Origin: Paraspadella gotoi
Lineage: Eukaryota; Chaetognatha
Assembly: GCA_051294375.1 (NCBI GenBank)
Contig: CM119267.1
Span: 3,336,192 to 3,400,191, forward strand
Reading direction: 5' to 3'
Length of the DNA stretch: 64,000 nt
Positions 15,980 to 27,735 of this stretch are shown in pieces. Each line of letters opens with the position of its first letter. The first letter of the stretch is position 1. Under the pieces are notes generated by a model. The model did no database searches, was not told the origin of the DNA, and saw only the letters and a program-made list of their open reading frames with translations. The position numbers and the translations under genes are program-made.

Positions 15980-17697
15980 TCACCCCTGCTTCCCGAGTTC
16001 GAACTTACGGTAAAACTCGGAGGCGGTGAAAATGGCGGCGTCGATGAAGGAAGCCACCGTAAAAGTTCCTCCGACTACGGCGCATATGGTCGTTAAAAAA
16101 GTGTAGAAGGGCTTCATTCGCTCAGTGTATTTAACTGTAAAAAGAAAACAAAATCGATTACTAAAATCTTTTTTTTTAAATCCTAAATGCATAAGGATCG
16201 TCGCAATCGCATATCATTTCCACACGGACGAATCGATTCCAGCGAAACTTGATTTCCAGCTCAATCACACACTTCTTTACCGTCACACAAAATTTCAAGT
16301 TAATCGCCCAATCCACTTATGAGTAATTAACAATTTAAGCTAAGGACATCAATTTTTTTGCATAATTCATCATAATTCGATGATCTGACATGATCCAAGC
16401 GATTTACCGACGGGGTGGAACCGACGGACCGACAAAGTGAGTCGAAGAACCCGAATCTGCTTTCGGCAGATCCGGCTAAAAATATGAAAAACTGACCAGT
16501 AATGGGACTGAGGTCGTATCTGAACCAAATAGCCGGAAGTATTCTTCCACCTGCAATATTAAAAACAAAATGTCAAAAGATCGAATGTCTATTCGATATA
16601 TTTAACTACGACCGCCAGAACGTACCGTGACCGTACGCCATATAGTTTCGATAAGCAAACGTGTACTGATAGGACGTAATTTCGGCTCCGGATCTCTGCT
16701 CATAAATTGTCGGAACAATCTAAACAAATGATTAAAATTAGCCTATTAAGAATTAAAAATATTAATAGTCGTGGATACACGATTGATAAAGTGGGCTCAC
16801 CTTCATAAAGTAGTCGTGCGAGGATAAAGGGCTGAAATCTTGTTGGTCAGGTTTTGTGACGTCGTGATTGAAGAGAGGATTGAAGGATTTGGGAAAGGGC
16901 ACCTTTGAAAATTGAGGATTGAAGGATTTGGGAAAGGGCACCTTTCAGAATTCATATTCAAACGAAGAACGAGCAATAAAAAAAAAAAAGGATAGAGTTC
17001 TCCTCTCAACTAAATGTCCAAATCCCACCCACCGGGTTTCGCACGATCGTCTCGTCTCCTAAAACGAGAGAGTTGATGTGATGCGACATGTCGGGATCGT
17101 CCGGCTGAACGTCCGCCGAATGAGTCGAAACGTGAAAATTGCCCGGGACTTTGTTGACGAGGAACTTTGCCGTAAAATGGCAGCCCTTTCCTCCGTTCAA
17201 CTCCTCCTTCGTCGTGTCTTCGATGTGACCCACCTCGTGGCGGCCTAGAATGGTATTTGGAGGCGAATAAAACGCGGACAATCAACAGCAGGGAGAACGG
17301 ATATCAAAGAAAGCCAAGATACGACTTGACTTGCAAGATACGATTCGTGAGAATTACCCAGATCGTCTTGGATGTCGAGGCCCAAAAAGTCGCAACCCAT
17401 CCTGGGAAGTGTGATGTCCAACTTGACCGGAACTCGCTCCCTTTCACCGGGGTTGTGGACGAAGAGTTCCGAGTGGAGATCGATTGTGACGAAAGTCAAA
17501 AACTCGGAAAGGAGTAAAAAAGCGATGAAGCAGATGCAGGCGATGGATATGCATGCACCTGGAAAGAAAGAAGGGATGATCATAATCGCGTGCTGAAGGG
17601 AGTAACAGAATAAATTCAACCCACCTGTTACTGTAGGTTGAGTGAGGTCCTTCGGGACTTTCCTATAGATGTCGAATCTTCGCAAATCAAACTGCAT
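15980..17697 (-). CDS. ERGIC1: ER-Golgi intermediate compartment protein 1 (ERGIC-32)
   Basis: Seven exons (17697-17625, 17558-17358, 17244-17033, 16902-16801, 16719-16626, 16550-16497, 16134-15980) encode 296 residues. Conserved blocks: FDLRRFDIYRKVPKDLTQPT at the N-terminus, TM1 (ACISIACICFIAFLLLSEFL), GLDIQDDLGRHEVGHIED, VNKVPGNFHVSTHSA, GRILPAIWFRYDLSPITVKY and a C-terminal TM2 (TTICAVVGGTFTVASFIDAA). ERGIC1 cycles between ER and Golgi with ERGIC2/3 and helps cargo transport. The length matches the family (~290). Exon 4 is preceded by a second copy of its own first 39 bases, giving an alternative acceptor at 16941 that would add 13 in-frame residues. Confidence 0.95.
16877..16954. repeat. 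39-bp tandem duplication spanning an ERGIC1 splice acceptor
   Basis: Two adjacent copies of a 39-bp unit (offset exactly 39) cover the start of ERGIC1 exon 4 and its acceptor. Both copies end, on the minus strand, in AAAG followed by GTGCCCTTTCCC, so both can act as acceptors in the same frame. Confidence 0.9.
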
Positions 17698-19313
17698 AGT
17701 TATATCCTTTAAATAAGACTAGTTTATTGGACTAGATAAAAACTGAAGAAAATTTTAAAAAAAAGACGAATGACAAACGTAATTTTCACTCTCCTTGGGG
17801 CACCAGGATCATGAAAGTAACTACATTTAATTGAACTAAGTCTGAAGCTATTTCAACTAAATTCATTATTATTGTACATAATTTGAAACAGTCTTGTTTA
17901 CCTAAATTATTTATTATTTTTGTGTCATTTTGCTACGTATTAATAGATGAAATTGGTACAACATCTCTCATAATTTTATATGAATAAAAATATTAATTGA
18001 AGGCTTTACATATTGTGGATTGTGGTTTGTGGAATGAGTTGAAATTGTACAGAAGGCTTCTTATTATAAAATGTGGTACCCCTTTTTTGTGACCAGAATC
18101 TGTTCCCACCAAACTACCTGATCGAATTTAATGAAATTTTACATTTAGAGTGCTAATGACTATATAAATGGAACTATCGAGGCGAATTTTGATATTCAAC
18201 CCCTGGGGGGCCAAAAAAGGCTAAATTCTTTTTTTCATTTCTCATAATTTTTTTGTAGAATCAGGTTTATCGATGTTTTAAACATATAAAAATATTTTTA
18301 AAACTAAAATTAATAATTTTTTTGCTAATTAATCGGTGTTTGAAGATGCATGGTTCATCGTTTTTCTCCAAATTTTCCAGAATTATTCCAAATCTGACTT
18401 GAACAGCTGATGTTCATGAAGCTGAAACTTATAGTAAAATAATATTTTTGTAGAAATAAATACATTTTTGTGGAAGAGTAAACGTCTGGGCAACTGTTAA
18501 AAAAAAAAAATTTGACCATTTTTTGCCCCCATGAGTGACCCCTACCGGGCCCCATATCTCGGCTCAGGGGTCAAATATTTAAATTCGCCTCGATATTCCT
18601 ATTCACATAGGGATCGTTCATACCAAATTTCATTAAAATCTATTTAATAGTTTTCTAGGAATGTGTTCTGGTCACAAAAAAGGGGTACTACATTTTATAA
18701 TATGAAGCCTTCTGTAATCTTTTAGTGAAAAAAAAAATTCTCGGCCTGTCTTAAAATCAGCCCATATAATAATCTTTTTTAAGTAAAACATTTTGTCTTT
18801 TTATTTTGTATTATTTTCTTTTATACCTTCTCTTTCCGTATTAAATATCTTTTCATTGATATGTCTATAAGATTAGACATTATAGTTTTATAACGAATAT
18901 GTATTAGAAATTACTAATTTATAAAAATAATGTAAAAATTACAGACATGCTCAAAACATAACTGCATTATTTAAGTTTAGTCGTTGTACAAAATGACAGA
19001 CCCAAAAAAAGTATCTTATGTAGACTTTAGTCAGGCTAAATTCACGACTAAAATAACCATTGGTATATTCTTTAATTGAGAGGATAGTTTTTAGGAAATA
19101 CCAATCCAAAAAAAATTGTATTTTAACAATACTTCTTTTTTTTAAATAAAAATATATTCAAACTATACATCCATTCTTTTTTCATAATCAAGATAGTTAC
19201 AATGTGTTTTCAAATACCTAAGAATACAAAATAGTTCACTCAGGACCAAATTGAAGCCATTCTATTTTACACTCGGAACGTATAAATCAAAAAAATGGAA
19301 AATTAAGAGAAAC
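17698..19313. other. AT-rich spacer containing the MITE
   Basis: Apart from the element at 18048-18716, no coding signal is seen in the 1.6 kb between the ERGIC1 start and the zinc-finger gene stop. The right part should contain the 3' UTR of the latter. Confidence 0.6.
18048..18716. mobile_element. MITE-like element with ~185-bp inverted arms and TA target duplication
   Basis: The left arm starting CAGAAGGCTTCTTATTATAA at 18050 and the right arm ending at 18714 are inverted copies over about 185 bp. The outer 55 bp are almost identical and include a shared ACCCCTTTTTTGTGACCAGA block; the inner part is more diverged. Both ends are flanked by TA. No transposase ORF lies inside the 665 bp. TA duplications with CAG-starting termini suggest mobilisation by a Tc1/mariner-type transposase. 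Confidence 0.85.
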
Positions 19314-21851
19314 TTATTTTGAAGCCTCATCCATTTTGTCATCACCATCGTTTTCAACAGTGTTCATTAGTTTACATTGCGATGGGCTTTCGTTGTTTTT
19401 CAGTAGATAATTAGTGTCTTGATCTTCTGAGTCTGGAAACGTTTCAGTTCTCATTACTGTACTGGACTCATCTTTCCAGTGATCAACACTAGGAGGCGTG
19501 TCCACAGGATGCTCAATGTTGTTTTGGATGTCCATAACATTCTCCGTGTTATCTGGGTTATACATTGTGTGTTCGATTTTATCTGGAGCATCGACAGTAT
19601 GCTCGATGTTAACTGGAGTTTCCATATTATCTGGGTTACTTTCACTGATAGCATCGCTATTACTTTCAGGTGGAGATTTCACTGATGAGTAGGTTTGTAG
19701 ACGGGAACCGGTAGTTCTTGAGGGATCTTGAAACTGATTCCAATCCATTTCGGTCTCCACAACATATTCTATGGCCTCACCATCTTGATCTTTGACTGGA
19801 CCGGACTTGACCTTCTGATTTTTTTTCTTTTGACGCTTTGCCCCGCCATTGGAATTATTCCCATACCCTTTCCTGAAAGAATTCGTATTTCCCTTTCTAT
19901 TTCCACGCATTGGCCTTGCTGGCATGAAAGGGGGAAAACCCTCTTGTTCATACGGATATGGAGGGTAGTTTGGTGGCCCTTCCATAAAATATCTTTCGTC
20001 ATAAAATTCATTTTGAAAGTAATCATTTCCATTCCCATTACGATTACCATTCCTTTTCCTTTTTCGATTTTCTCTTTTGAACATTTTTCTGACTTTTGCG
20101 AAGCCTCTTCGAAAATCTGAGTCATGTTTATATATTTGGTAAGTCTCTAAATAATAATCATAATACGAATGTCGACCAGCCTTTTCTAACTCATCAGCTT
20201 CTGTCTGACTTAAAAAATGATTTCCTGCATGTTCGGCAGCTTTAATAACAGTTTTTAAGTGTTTAGGAGAGCCAAGGTGGATCTCATACTGATCTTCTGT
20301 ACAAGAACTAACAAGACAGATGTCACATATAAACTGGTGTTCACTCGGTTTTTCAATATTCGTATTTTCTCGAGGAGGATTTTGATCGTCATCAGTTGTG
20401 GAAGGTATTTCCTCTTCCTCTTTCTCTTCCGCTTTCGTCTCGGTTTTTTGGTGTTCTTCAATTAAATTTTTCATTTTGTTTTTGTGTTTAGGACTGATGA
20501 AATGCTCTTCAGCTTGCGACACTCGCATTATTTTTAAATCACAAAGTGGACAATATATTTCTCCCTCAAGTACTTGTGGTCCCGACGACAACATTTTGTA
20601 TGCCAAACTTTTTGTATCACTTTCTAATTCCTCACTTTTTTTCTTCTCAATTAGCAATTTAAGTTTTTCTTTCTTCAAATGTTGATGCCCATTTAAGTGG
20701 AGATCCATAATTCTTTCAGAAGTCATGTTTACATGACAAGTGTCACATCGATAGGGTTCAAAATCTGTTTCAGACACTTCCTGACGATTCTTAACTTCTA
20801 ATTCATTTTTTTCCTCCTTATTTTTCTGCTCGTTGTCCATTTCATCAGATTCTTCGCGAGGGCTTTTTTTTGTGGCTTCATCTTCAGAAACGGGAGAATC
20901 CGACTTATTGTCCTCTGGTTTCTGCTCTTCCTGTGGAGATTTACTAACAGTTTTCTCGTCAGCTTCTGATTTCTTGCTTGCAGGATTCATCTTATTTTGG
21001 TGCTTTTGAGAAACAATATGATCATCATACCCTTGGAATCCTGTGGTCAGAACTTTGCAAATGTCGCACCAAAAACACTTTTGCTCCGCAAAGCCTGGGT
21101 TTGCGATGGCACCAGAACCTGGAGGATTAAGATCATACCCTTCCTCTTGCAATCGGACCCTTTTTTTATGACGATCTGATCCCAAGTGCTCAAGATATGT
21201 CCCAGGATCTTCATGCGGCAAATGACAAAGCTCACAATAGTAGGCAATTTTTCCCGGGTCAAGAATTTCGTAACAAACGGTGCTTAGTTCTAAACGTTTT
21301 GCATGAGATTTCCCGTCTAAATGGGCAATAAAGGCGGACTTGTGATCCCCGAATTCAAGATCACATATCTCACAGCAGAAATTGACTTCAACTTGTTCTT
21401 TTTGAGATCGTTCATGGACATTTCTCTCGTGTCTAAAACCTTTAAGGTGACACTGAAAAGAGTCTGTATCACCAATAGATACTTGACAAAGTTGACAGGT
21501 TAAAGATTTTTTTTCTAAGCCTGCTAAAAAATTTCCATAGGCAGAAGTGGTCGCTCCCAAAGCTTTAACCTTTCTTGAATGATTTTTGCTCGACTTGTGA
21601 TTGTTCAACTGCTTCTGAGACATGAAGTTAATTTTACAAACGTCACACCAGAAGGGTTGCTGTGGCGGATAATTGTGATAACCTTGATTTGGGTAAGGTG
21701 GAAAACCAGGGAATTCTTGTTGTGCAGAATACTCGGCCCATGGATCGGCGTATTCGTAAGGAATACTCGGCTCTGGTCCATAATAGCCTCCTGGAAACAT
21801 AGGCTGATTCTGATGTGCCATTCCGACTAACTTATCTTTCAAAGAATACAT
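19314..21851 (-). CDS. Intronless protein with eight U1/matrin-type C2H2 zinc fingers
   Basis: A single 845-codon reading frame with ATG at 21851 (MYSLKDKLVGMAHQ). After a Pro/Tyr/Gly-rich N-terminus it has eight fingers of the C-x2-C-x(12-13)-H-x5-H type, e.g. FWCDVCKINFMSQKQLNNH and FICDICLVSSCTEDQYEIH, spread over residues ~70-560. This spacing is typical of U1-C/matrin/JAZ fingers that bind double-stranded or structured RNA (ZNF346, ZFR, ZNF385). A basic KRENRKRKRNGNRNG segment, a Tyr/Pro/Gly-rich patch and degenerate 12-14-residue repeats (NIEHTVDAPDKIEH) follow. Codon use is much more AT-rich than in the GC-rich neighbours. Nuclear RNA binding is inferred from the fingers only. Confidence 0.82.
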   Translation of the reverse strand: MYSLKDKLVGMAHQNQPMFPGGYYGPEPSIPYEYADPWAEYSAQQEFPGFPPYPNQGYHNYPPQQPFWCDVCKINFMSQKQLNNHKSSKNHSRKVKALGATTSAYGNFLAGLEKKSLTCQLCQVSIGDTDSFQCHLKGFRHERNVHERSQKEQVEVNFCCEICDLEFGDHKSAFIAHLDGKSHAKRLELSTVCYEILDPGKIAYYCELCHLPHEDPGTYLEHLGSDRHKKRVRLQEEGYDLNPPGSGAIANPGFAEQKCFWCDICKVLTTGFQGYDDHIVSQKHQNKMNPASKKSEADEKTVSKSPQEEQKPEDNKSDSPVSEDEATKKSPREESDEMDNEQKNKEEKNELEVKNRQEVSETDFEPYRCDTCHVNMTSERIMDLHLNGHQHLKKEKLKLLIEKKKSEELESDTKSLAYKMLSSGPQVLEGEIYCPLCDLKIMRVSQAEEHFISPKHKNKMKNLIEEHQKTETKAEEKEEEEIPSTTDDDQNPPRENTNIEKPSEHQFICDICLVSSCTEDQYEIHLGSPKHLKTVIKAAEHAGNHFLSQTEADELEKAGRHSYYDYYLETYQIYKHDSDFRRGFAKVRKMFKRENRKRKRNGNRNGNGNDYFQNEFYDERYFMEGPPNYPPYPYEQEGFPPFMPARPMRGNRKGNTNSFRKGYGNNSNGGAKRQKKKNQKVKSGPVKDQDGEAIEYVVETEMDWNQFQDPSRTTGSRLQTYSSVKSPPESNSDAISESNPDNMETPVNIEHTVDAPDKIEHTMYNPDNTENVMDIQNNIEHPVDTPPSVDHWKDESSTVMRTETFPDSEDQDTNYLLKNNESPSQCKLMNTVENDGDDKMDEASK

Positions 21852-22464
21852 TTTTTTAATCAAAAAATGGGATTAATTCATAACTTCTTCTTCCCTTTTT
21901 TCTGTATGAGTCGCAACTAAATTTATTTCATATCATATGGCTTCGGATTTCAGTCAGAACGTTTCTACCGTCGCTCAGGCGCTCATTGAAAAAAAAGTTT
22001 CGGGTTCAGCTAAAACTTTTGCATGATTTTGCAGGTCAAGTTGATGAGTTTAAGCGTTTCACTTTCCTTGACGATACTACCGTCTCTTCAAATCTATGTG
22101 GTTATTCCCGTTGACAAGAAGTGGTAAAGAAAGTCGAAAAGGACCATTTAAGACTCAAACAAATTCAATCTAAATATAGTAACAATCAAAACTGACGACA
22201 AAAAGCGGAAAAAATATTTGTATAATTGAAAATGGTAGTTTTTTTTTAAATTTCGAAAAAAGACGCATTGATTAATTTGGTTTTCTCAGCAATTCTAAAT
22301 GAATAAAGTTAATAAAAATAATTAACAACGACTATTTTAAAAAGGCAATAGGGTTTTCTAATTCATCATTAGGATATCTATTGTTCAGCATACGCGATGC
22401 GCAATGTAATCGTCGTTAAAAATGAAAGACACAGGGTTCATTGTCATCTCGTCCAGATTGAAAT
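21852..22464. other. AT-rich spacer
   Basis: No supported gene. A plus-strand ATG frame at 21942 reads 29 codons (MASDFSQNVSTVAQALIEKK) to a stop, and an alternative splice would extend it, but the extension is not protein-like. Confidence 0.45.
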
Positions 22465-25360
22465 TCACTCGTAATCCTCGGAACCGGTGACGAAAGAAGT
22501 GGTACGGTTGCGGAAGACGAAGGGTTTGATGAATGGCAACGGGGCCGATCGAATCTCTGTCCATTTGAGATTTCCGTTGGCTCTTATCTTTTTGTTTCGC
22601 GGTTTAAGAGTTTTACTCTTCGTGGCGGTGGAGGCCGAAGTGTCCAGCACGAAGGCCTTACCGTGCGCCGCCACTTCATGTTCGGACTCGTTAAGATAAG
22701 GGCTGAGAGAAAACCGAAAAAGAAATTAAGGCTGAGAGACTCGAGTTCGATGAACTTAGATTATACTTGTACCTAGTGTAGTCGAAAAATATTTCTTTGG
22801 AATCCAAGAAGACGTAAATTTTCGAATCGACGACGAGGCCGGCCCCGATGTGATTACGTATCAATTTTTTCGCGCCCTATGAACAGAAAGGTGACAGTGC
22901 CTAATCAACGCTTGGCAAAATGTAAGTGTACGTCTAAGAGCTCCCACAGCATTTTTTATTCCTAATTAACCCTGCACTTACCCATTCGTCTTCGTATACG
23001 TTCGATGGGAGACACTAGTAAGAAATATCATCATTAATTAGTACAAAAAAATAAATATGACTAGCTTGGACTATTGACCATTTTAGAAAATTTTGGTTTC
23101 TCAGAAATGTAAGAAGTTTCATTTGGGAGGGTTCCTGAATCAAATTTCTGACTCTCCCCATTGACATAGATTGGCCCTTGATTGATGTAAATCAATTAGT
23201 CTTCCATACAAAAAGTAAGCAGCGTTTTTTTTTTAAATAAGTAATTAAATTATTTTTTTCAAAATTTCTACCAATTTCATTTTTAAGGCTTTAAACTCTA
23301 TGAAGTTAATTATATCGTTCGTCTTCTCTACACTAAATATCACCGGCATGAGTTCCCAAGCGCTGAAATTCTTCGATATGTCCAGCCTCTCGACAAAACA
23401 ACACGAGTTGGCTCCGCCCATCACGTACACATGGTCGCCGCAAGCAACGTAGATGCCGCGAACGTACTTGGCGGAAAAGTCCGGCGTCCTTGACCTAAAG
23501 TCAGGCAAAATTCCGAATCATATGAACCCGAATGACAAGCAGAAAATTCTCACTCACCAACTCATATCTTCGAGGTTCAGCACGTGCATTCTTTGCGCAA
23601 ACTGCTGAGAAAGAAAGATCTTTCCGAAATGACCCAAGGCGTGAAATGGCTCGTGGACCTCGGGAGGCAAAGAAATGTCGGACCAGGACTCTGTCCACGT
23701 GTCGAACCGGAAGGCGTCAGCGTCGGCCCCCGAATCTTGCCGAGCTCCGTTGAAGACGTAAATGTGCCCATTGTAGTAACAGGCCGTCTAAAATATTTTG
23801 GGCGGTTGGGGTATCTCGGCGACAATAATTTATAATGTACTAAAGGAGCGTCATTGTGCGAAAAATCATTTACCTGATCTTTGCAAAATCGAAAGGGAAC
23901 GCGACCAAGTTCGACCGCCTTTCCCGTCGCAATCTCCATCTTTATCAACGTGAGGAAAGACTCGGCCGTTTCGTGATTCTGTTTCCATTTTTTCAAATGA
24001 AAGTTGGGAATTTAAAGACGTGAATGAAAGAAACTAAAAGCGAGGAATTGTACCACGGCCTCGAGAAAGGTGAAAATGTGATCGCCGTCCGTCACGCGGA
24101 TCTTTGTCTTTTCCGTCCCCATGAAGGCATCGACATGATGATAGGACAAGCTGCACTGACTCCATCCGTTAATTTTAGATCTGTAGCCAACCGCCAGTGT
24201 TGAGACGTCTGGTAAGAAGAGATTGTGAGTGAAAGAGAGAAATATATATAAAATTATATAATATACATATATAATATATATTAGTACATAGCATCTCCTT
24301 TCTTCGTTCTTCTTTCGCCTCTCACCCGTGAAACATACGAGTGTGATGGGGCTTCGAGGAATTTGCGCCTCAAAGGCCTCGTGTTCGCCCCTGTTCATAA
24401 ATCGGCGCATCATCTCCGCGCAATTTTCGTCGCCCGTCACGTAGCGATGTTCGACGATGAGGTTGAAGGAGTCTTCGCTCAGAGTCCCGTAGCGGATTGA
24501 TTTCAAGAGGTGATGCATTTCCTTGAGACGATCTTCTTCGTCGCCGGCGACCCACGTAACCTTCGACGAAAGAAAGGTCAAGATTCCTGAAGATGGCACG
24601 CGTCACCCGTTAGATGGACCCACCAGGATTTTAAAGAGTTTCATCTCCTCCTCTGTCGCCAACTGCTCTCGGGTTAAGATCGACGACAAAGCGTCTTTAG
24701 TCAAGGCTTTAAATTCTTCGCCCGGAATCTCTTCTATTTTTCTGAGAGAAATGAAGGAGTTAAATAACTAAAGACCCACCCGAAATGCAGCCACAACAAC
24801 CTGCTGACGTAATCCAGAACCGACGAATGCAACCAGGAAGCCGAATCGAAAAACTTGGTCATGTTAAGGACTTCCAAGCAGTTCGAAGGTTGGAGATTAT
24901 CGTAGAGATCTAGAAAAAAATTGTTAGCGGTTTGAAAAACAAAAGGACGTCCCGACATCCGGGTCTTACTTTCTAAACAATGATCGACGATAGGAGTTAT
25001 CTGCAGCATGTCGGCTGCAACGAACAACTCGGTTGTAAGATCGGGAGTATAACGTATTTGACGAGTGTAAGCATGCTCGATCAAAATGTCCATCACTCTC
25101 GAAGAAACGTTGTGTAATTTGACTTCGCCCGTCACGGATTCGTCCATCCCCTCGGCGCTGAATAGGCTGGGGAGTGCGGATAGATCAAACCGCGTTAGTT
25201 TTAGAAGATACTTTGAAAAGCCTTCGGTGACTGATTACTTGTCGAAATAGGGAATGGTTGAGAGAATGATTTTGTGGGCCCTGTACCGTTTGGCATCATC
25301 GAGGACGATCTCGGCATCTGTCCACTGCCCCGATAAATATTTGTCGTAGAAATGCGTCAT
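22465..25360 (-). CDS. Kelch-like protein (BTB-BACK-Kelch)
   Basis: Twelve exons (25360-25239, 25166-24970, 24909-24780, 24741-24624, 24560-24326, 24208-24054, 23978-23874, 23787-23558, 23494-23344, 23014-22982, 22876-22773, 22702-22465) give 605 residues, the usual KLHL length. The BTB domain includes AHKIILSTIPYF and LIEHAYTRQIRY; BACK includes SNCLEVLNMTKFFDSASWL. The second half has kelch repeats such as CYYNGHIYVFNGARQ and CGDHVYVMGGANSCCFVERLD. Such proteins usually act as CUL3 ubiquitin-ligase adaptors: BTB-BACK binds CUL3 and the kelch propeller binds substrate. The subfamily cannot be named. Exon 10 is a 33-nt microexon (CLPSNVYEDEW) inferred from splice motifs and phase. The end of exon 9 is the least certain border. 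Confidence 0.85.
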
Positions 25361-25930
25361 CGCTTAATTTTGTTCTAAAAGACGGAGGCGAAACTTTAAC
25401 TAAAAATGGTGACCTCGTTTTAGAAGATCCTTCATAAAGTTGAAATCAGGTTGATACTAATTCAAAATAATGTTCAACATGTGATCAGCATTGCCACTTA
25501 AGTAAGATTAAACAACAGCGCGGCCTCAAAAATATATCTGGAACTTTCATAAACTTTATAAAGCCTTTTGTGTAGGAGCGTTAGTAAGAATTCCCGGAAT
25601 CTCCTTTATTTTCACCTGAAACATTTGGGATCTCCTATTTCTCCCCATCGTACCAAGCCAGAATCTGACAATAAAATGAAATGTTCATGAGACTGCCCGA
25701 GCATTATTTTAAAACAATATTACTACCAAGTTACCTGTTTATAACCAAGGAAATTATCCATATTCGTAAAACCGTGAACTCGTATCAAATAAATATCTAA
25801 GAAAATCTACCAATTCAGAAGATTCCATTTTCGACACTAAATAAGAAAAGAAGATCCAACCAAAAAAAATTCTAATTCACAAGTGTAAAATTAAGTCGCA
25901 GAAAATTGTAAACGGAAGTACAAACAGACT
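25361..25930. other. Spacer between NAPE-PLD and the Kelch-like gene
   Basis: About 570 bp, AT-rich, no coding signal. It should hold the NAPE-PLD 3' UTR and the Kelch-like gene's promoter. Confidence 0.55.
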
Positions 25931-27467
25931 TTAATCAGGTTTATCACAGTTTATTAGTTTCGTTTCTCCATGGTTGAGAACGAAAAAGCGATCCTTATCG
26001 ACTTGGGAGTCCTCGCAGGCAAGCCGAAGCCGATGCGTTGGGTCCATGAAATGTTCCAAGGCAGACATGGTAAACGTTCCCCAGTGAATGCCGAGACTTT
26101 GTTTTGAATTTACGTCCTGATAAAAGTGGGAAATAAAAATATTATAAGCCAATAAGGCACTAAGAAAAAAAATGATTGAATATTTACTTGATGAATCTTG
26201 ACAGCTTCTTCAGGGCTACAGTGTTGAAACATCATAACGTCTCGGGGAAGATAAGACCCGATCGGAATCGCGGCGAAATCAAAGGATTGGAAATGTTGTC
26301 CGATTTCTTTAAAGACTGTGCCTAAATTATACAAAAATAAAAGTTTCTTTTAAGAAGACTTTTTTTGTCTTTCTTTAATTCTCTCAACTCACAATATCCG
26401 GTGTCTCCCGCGAACCAAGCCTTGACTCCATCGGCAACGATTGCCCAACTGCCCCACAGAGAGGCGTTGCGATTAAAAGGCGTTCGGAGCGACCAGTGTT
26501 GCGTAGGAGTGAACACAAACTTGATAGTTCCCTTCATCGTAGAGAGACTGCTTTCCTGCAAAGATGAAAATTAAGCTGCGGAGCCAGCGTACCAGGCCTT
26601 ACCTTTTTTAAGCACTTACCTCCCACCACATCAAGTCTTTAACGTCGTCGTCATTAACGCCGACGCTTAGAAACCATTCCTTGAGGCCACGAGGCACAAA
26701 CCTGGGATCGAAACCAAAGTTATTATTTGATATTCGTCGACGCGAACACCACTCCCTCAAGTTCCCTCTTTACCAACGAAGATCGTTTTTAAATCTTCCG
26801 TGAAGTTGCTGGACGGTGGTGAGATCAAGATGGTCGTAGTGGTTGTGACTGATGCAAACTGCGTCAATGACCGGAAGTTGTTCGACGGTGAGAGGCGCTC
26901 GACGAAAGCGTCGGTAGCTGAAGCAAGGTTTTTGACATGGACCGCATCGCTCGCTGAAAATTGGATCGCAAAGCACGTTGCCTTCGTGGAACTGGAGGAA
27001 ATGAAATCATTCGTTCGACGATGGCGACGGAAAAGGGGGAGGGGAGAAATAACCGAACCTGCATGAGAACGGAGGCGTGGCCGAGCCACGTGACTCTGAT
27101 CTCGTTTTTCTCAGGCCGAGAATTTAAAGTGTCCGTGTCGGGATCGAGGATGGGAAGTTGTTCGTCCGCGTCCGACTTTGAAGGAGGAGATGGTGACCTA
27201 AAGCATGGGTCCAACACTTCGTCAATAATTCACACGACTTTTACTATTTTATGAGAAATAATACCTGTTGCACAGTTTCCATTTCAAAAGGGGTATAATC
27301 CGCCAAATGAAACCGACCCAGGTGGCCCAGGGATTCCCGAAAGTCTGTCCGTGGAACCAGCTGGTGTAGATGAGAGGTTGAGTTCGTTCGGGAGACGTGG
27401 GTCGATTCGCCGACGATTCCGACGACGCCAATAAAATTCGATTTTCGCTCTCGGACGCATCGGCCAT
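25931..27467 (-). CDS. NAPEPLD: N-acyl-phosphatidylethanolamine phospholipase D (zinc hydrolase)
   Basis: Seven exons (27467-27265, 27197-27059, 26991-26774, 26701-26620, 26555-26393, 26321-26188, 26116-25931) encode 374 residues, near the vertebrate 393. It has the metallo-beta-lactamase fold motifs: VTWLGHASVLMQ, the zinc site SHNHYDHLD (~163-168), FTPTQHWSLRT, the bridging Asp in FAGDTGYC, IPIGSYLPRDVM and the final His in IHWGTF. The enzyme releases N-acylethanolamines, including anandamide, from NAPE at membranes. The N-terminus before residue ~95 is not conserved, as in the family. The start MADASESEN is the first ATG in frame. Confidence 0.96.
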
Positions 27468-27735
27468 CCTTCAACTTCGCGCCCTCGGTTAAGGGAGGGC
27501 ACGACTTAAAAGGTCTATGAACTCTGGTTTACACCGACTTGATTAGTTGTCTTAATTCATTCATTCGCACGCGTCGAGAGAATCTGAGGACGAAACGAAG
27601 ACAATTGTCAAAAATGGGGTACAAGTTTTAACGTTTTTAAACTAGAAACGAGAAAATGGATGTTTTAAACTTCAATTTAGAATTCGTAGAAGAGAAAAAA
27701 AATCAAAATGAAAAAAGACGTCCGTAAATCTTTTC

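Noticed and set aside
21942-22134. Small plus-strand gene starting MASDFSQNVSTVAQ
   Set aside because: Only 29 codons to a stop; the possible 49-bp intron gives a non-protein-like continuation.
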